From contig CAYOMP010000158.1 in assembly GCA_964405075.1 (NCBI GenBank), positions 1 to 6,550 on the forward strand: 6,550 nt of DNA, written 5' to 3'. Shown here one piece after another: positions 5,794 through 6,550 of the stretch. Origin of the DNA: CAYOMP01 sp964405075 (GTDB taxonomy: Bacteria; Bacillota; Clostridia; Lachnospirales; Lachnospiraceae). The notes beneath the pieces are model-generated. The model searched no databases. It was not told the DNA's origin and saw only the letters and a list, made by a program, of their open reading frames with translations. Made by a program: the position numbers and the translations under genes. Position 1 is the stretch's first letter, and each line of letters begins with the position of its first letter.

Positions 5794-6550
5794 TTAATTA
5801 TCAAAGTATTCAACAAATTTGCTCGCCGCCTGTGAAATAGGCAAATGCTGATTGTGAACCACAACTAACTGACGTTTAGGTAATTCTTCATCAACATTAA
5901 CTGTATACAATTCAGAATCGTTAGCTGGTACACAATAATCTGGAATAAATGCAATACCAAGACCAATTCTGGCTAAGTCAATAAGTAAATCGTTACTACT
6001 TAATTCTATTTCTGGGACTAAGTCAAGCTGATGCTGCTGGAATATCTGGTGAAGATATTCACTGGTAGTACTGTTTCTGTCTAGCATTAGGATAGGATTA
6101 CGCTGTAACTGATGTAAAGTTACTTTATCGTTTCCTAAATCAAAGTATTTTCTATTAGCAATAAACACATCCTGGAAATCCTTGATTACCTTAATGTGAT
6201 TTGTATTATTCAACTGAGAGTTTGGATAGTTGGTAACAATTAAGTCTACCTGCCCGCTTTCTAATAAATCAACACATTTGATTGAAGTTTGATTAGTAAC
6301 CTTAATATGAACGTTAGGATATTCCTTGTGAAATTTCTTTAAATAAGGAACCAAAAAATAACGACATATTGTATCACTGGCACCAATTCTAAGCTGTCCA
6401 CCACCAAGAGAATTAGCTTCAAGAATCTGAGCCTCGCCACGTTTAATAAGATTCATGGCCGGTTCAATATGTCTTAATAGTATTTCGCCTTCAGGGGTTA
6501 ATTGTACTCGTTTAGTACTTCGGATGAATAAAGTCTGGTTAAGTTTTTTT
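5794..6550 (-). CDS. LysR-family transcriptional regulator, N-terminus cut by the window edge
   Basis: About 251 codons are present, open to the right edge. The reading continues beyond the internal ATG at 6456, through the end of the winged helix-turn-helix (LFIRSTKRVQLTPEGEILL), so the true start lies outside and roughly 25-35 residues are missing. The effector-binding domain follows the linker helix, opening LRIGASDTICRYFLVPYL with YPNVHIKV and LLESGQVDLIVTNYP after it, and later GLGIAFIPDYCV, a typical LysR periplasmic-binding-protein-like fold. It should act as a DNA-binding homotetramer that responds to a small molecule, but neither ligand nor target can be read here. LysR genes usually control a divergent neighbour, which would lie to the right of this window. 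The helicase converges on it and is unlikely to be its target. Confidence 0.93.
   Translation of the reverse strand, partial: KKLNQTLFIRSTKRVQLTPEGEILLRHIEPAMNLIKRGEAQILEANSLGGGQLRIGASDTICRYFLVPYLKKFHKEYPNVHIKVTNQTSIKCVDLLESGQVDLIVTNYPNSQLNNTNHIKVIKDFQDVFIANRKYFDLGNDKVTLHQLQRNPILMLDRNSTTSEYLHQIFQQHQLDLVPEIELSSNDLLIDLARIGLGIAFIPDYCVPANDSELYTVNVDEELPKRQLVVVHNQHLPISQAASKFVEYFDN

Noticed and set aside
6544..6550. Run of seven A's in the LysR coding strand as a programmed frameshift site.
   Set aside because: The reading frame is intact across it and normal LysR sequence follows; the upstream context is outside the window.

Overview
The window is AT-rich with A/T-rich spacers, purine-rich Shine-Dalgarno sites and GTG as well as ATG starts. 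Its proteins read like those of an anaerobic low-GC Firmicute, most likely a clostridium of the Lachnospiraceae type. This placement is inferred from protein families and base composition, not from a marker gene.

Layout. Positions 1-202 hold a consensus promoter (TTGACA-17-TAATAT) with two SOS/LexA-type boxes, one in the spacer and one over the expected transcription start. It drives a two-gene operon: a radical-SAM protein with a C-terminal helix-hairpin-helix (203-1546), and 18 bases later its usual partner, a DUF4130/TIGR03915-type protein (1565-2359). This pair is widespread but uncharacterised and is annotated as putative DNA modification or repair. A block of phased A-tracts and a second consensus promoter follow, driving a 75-residue HPr-like protein (2561-2788) that contains no histidine but keeps the regulatory-serine motif. 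It ends in a rho-independent terminator. About 430 bases of AT-rich DNA without a recognisable gene come next; they carry one copy of a 23-bp imperfect repeat whose other copy lies across the stop codon of the DUF4130 gene. Then comes a large gene (3286-5742) encoding an N-terminal PD-(D/E)XK nuclease domain joined to an XPD/DinG-type helicase with iron-sulfur cysteines. A convergent LysR-family regulator (5794 to beyond the right edge, minus strand) closes the window. Between the two is a perfect 15-bp hairpin whose T-tract faces the LysR direction.

How the genes may fit together. The SOS-type control, the HhH-bearing radical-SAM enzyme, its DUF4130 partner and the nuclease-helicase all point to DNA damage handling, so the left two thirds may be a repair neighbourhood. 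Only the first two genes are clearly co-transcribed. The HPr-like gene has its own promoter and terminator and looks functionally separate, as does the LysR gene. The most interesting items are the SOS-controlled radical-SAM/DUF4130 pair, the nuclease-helicase fusion and the histidine-free HPr.
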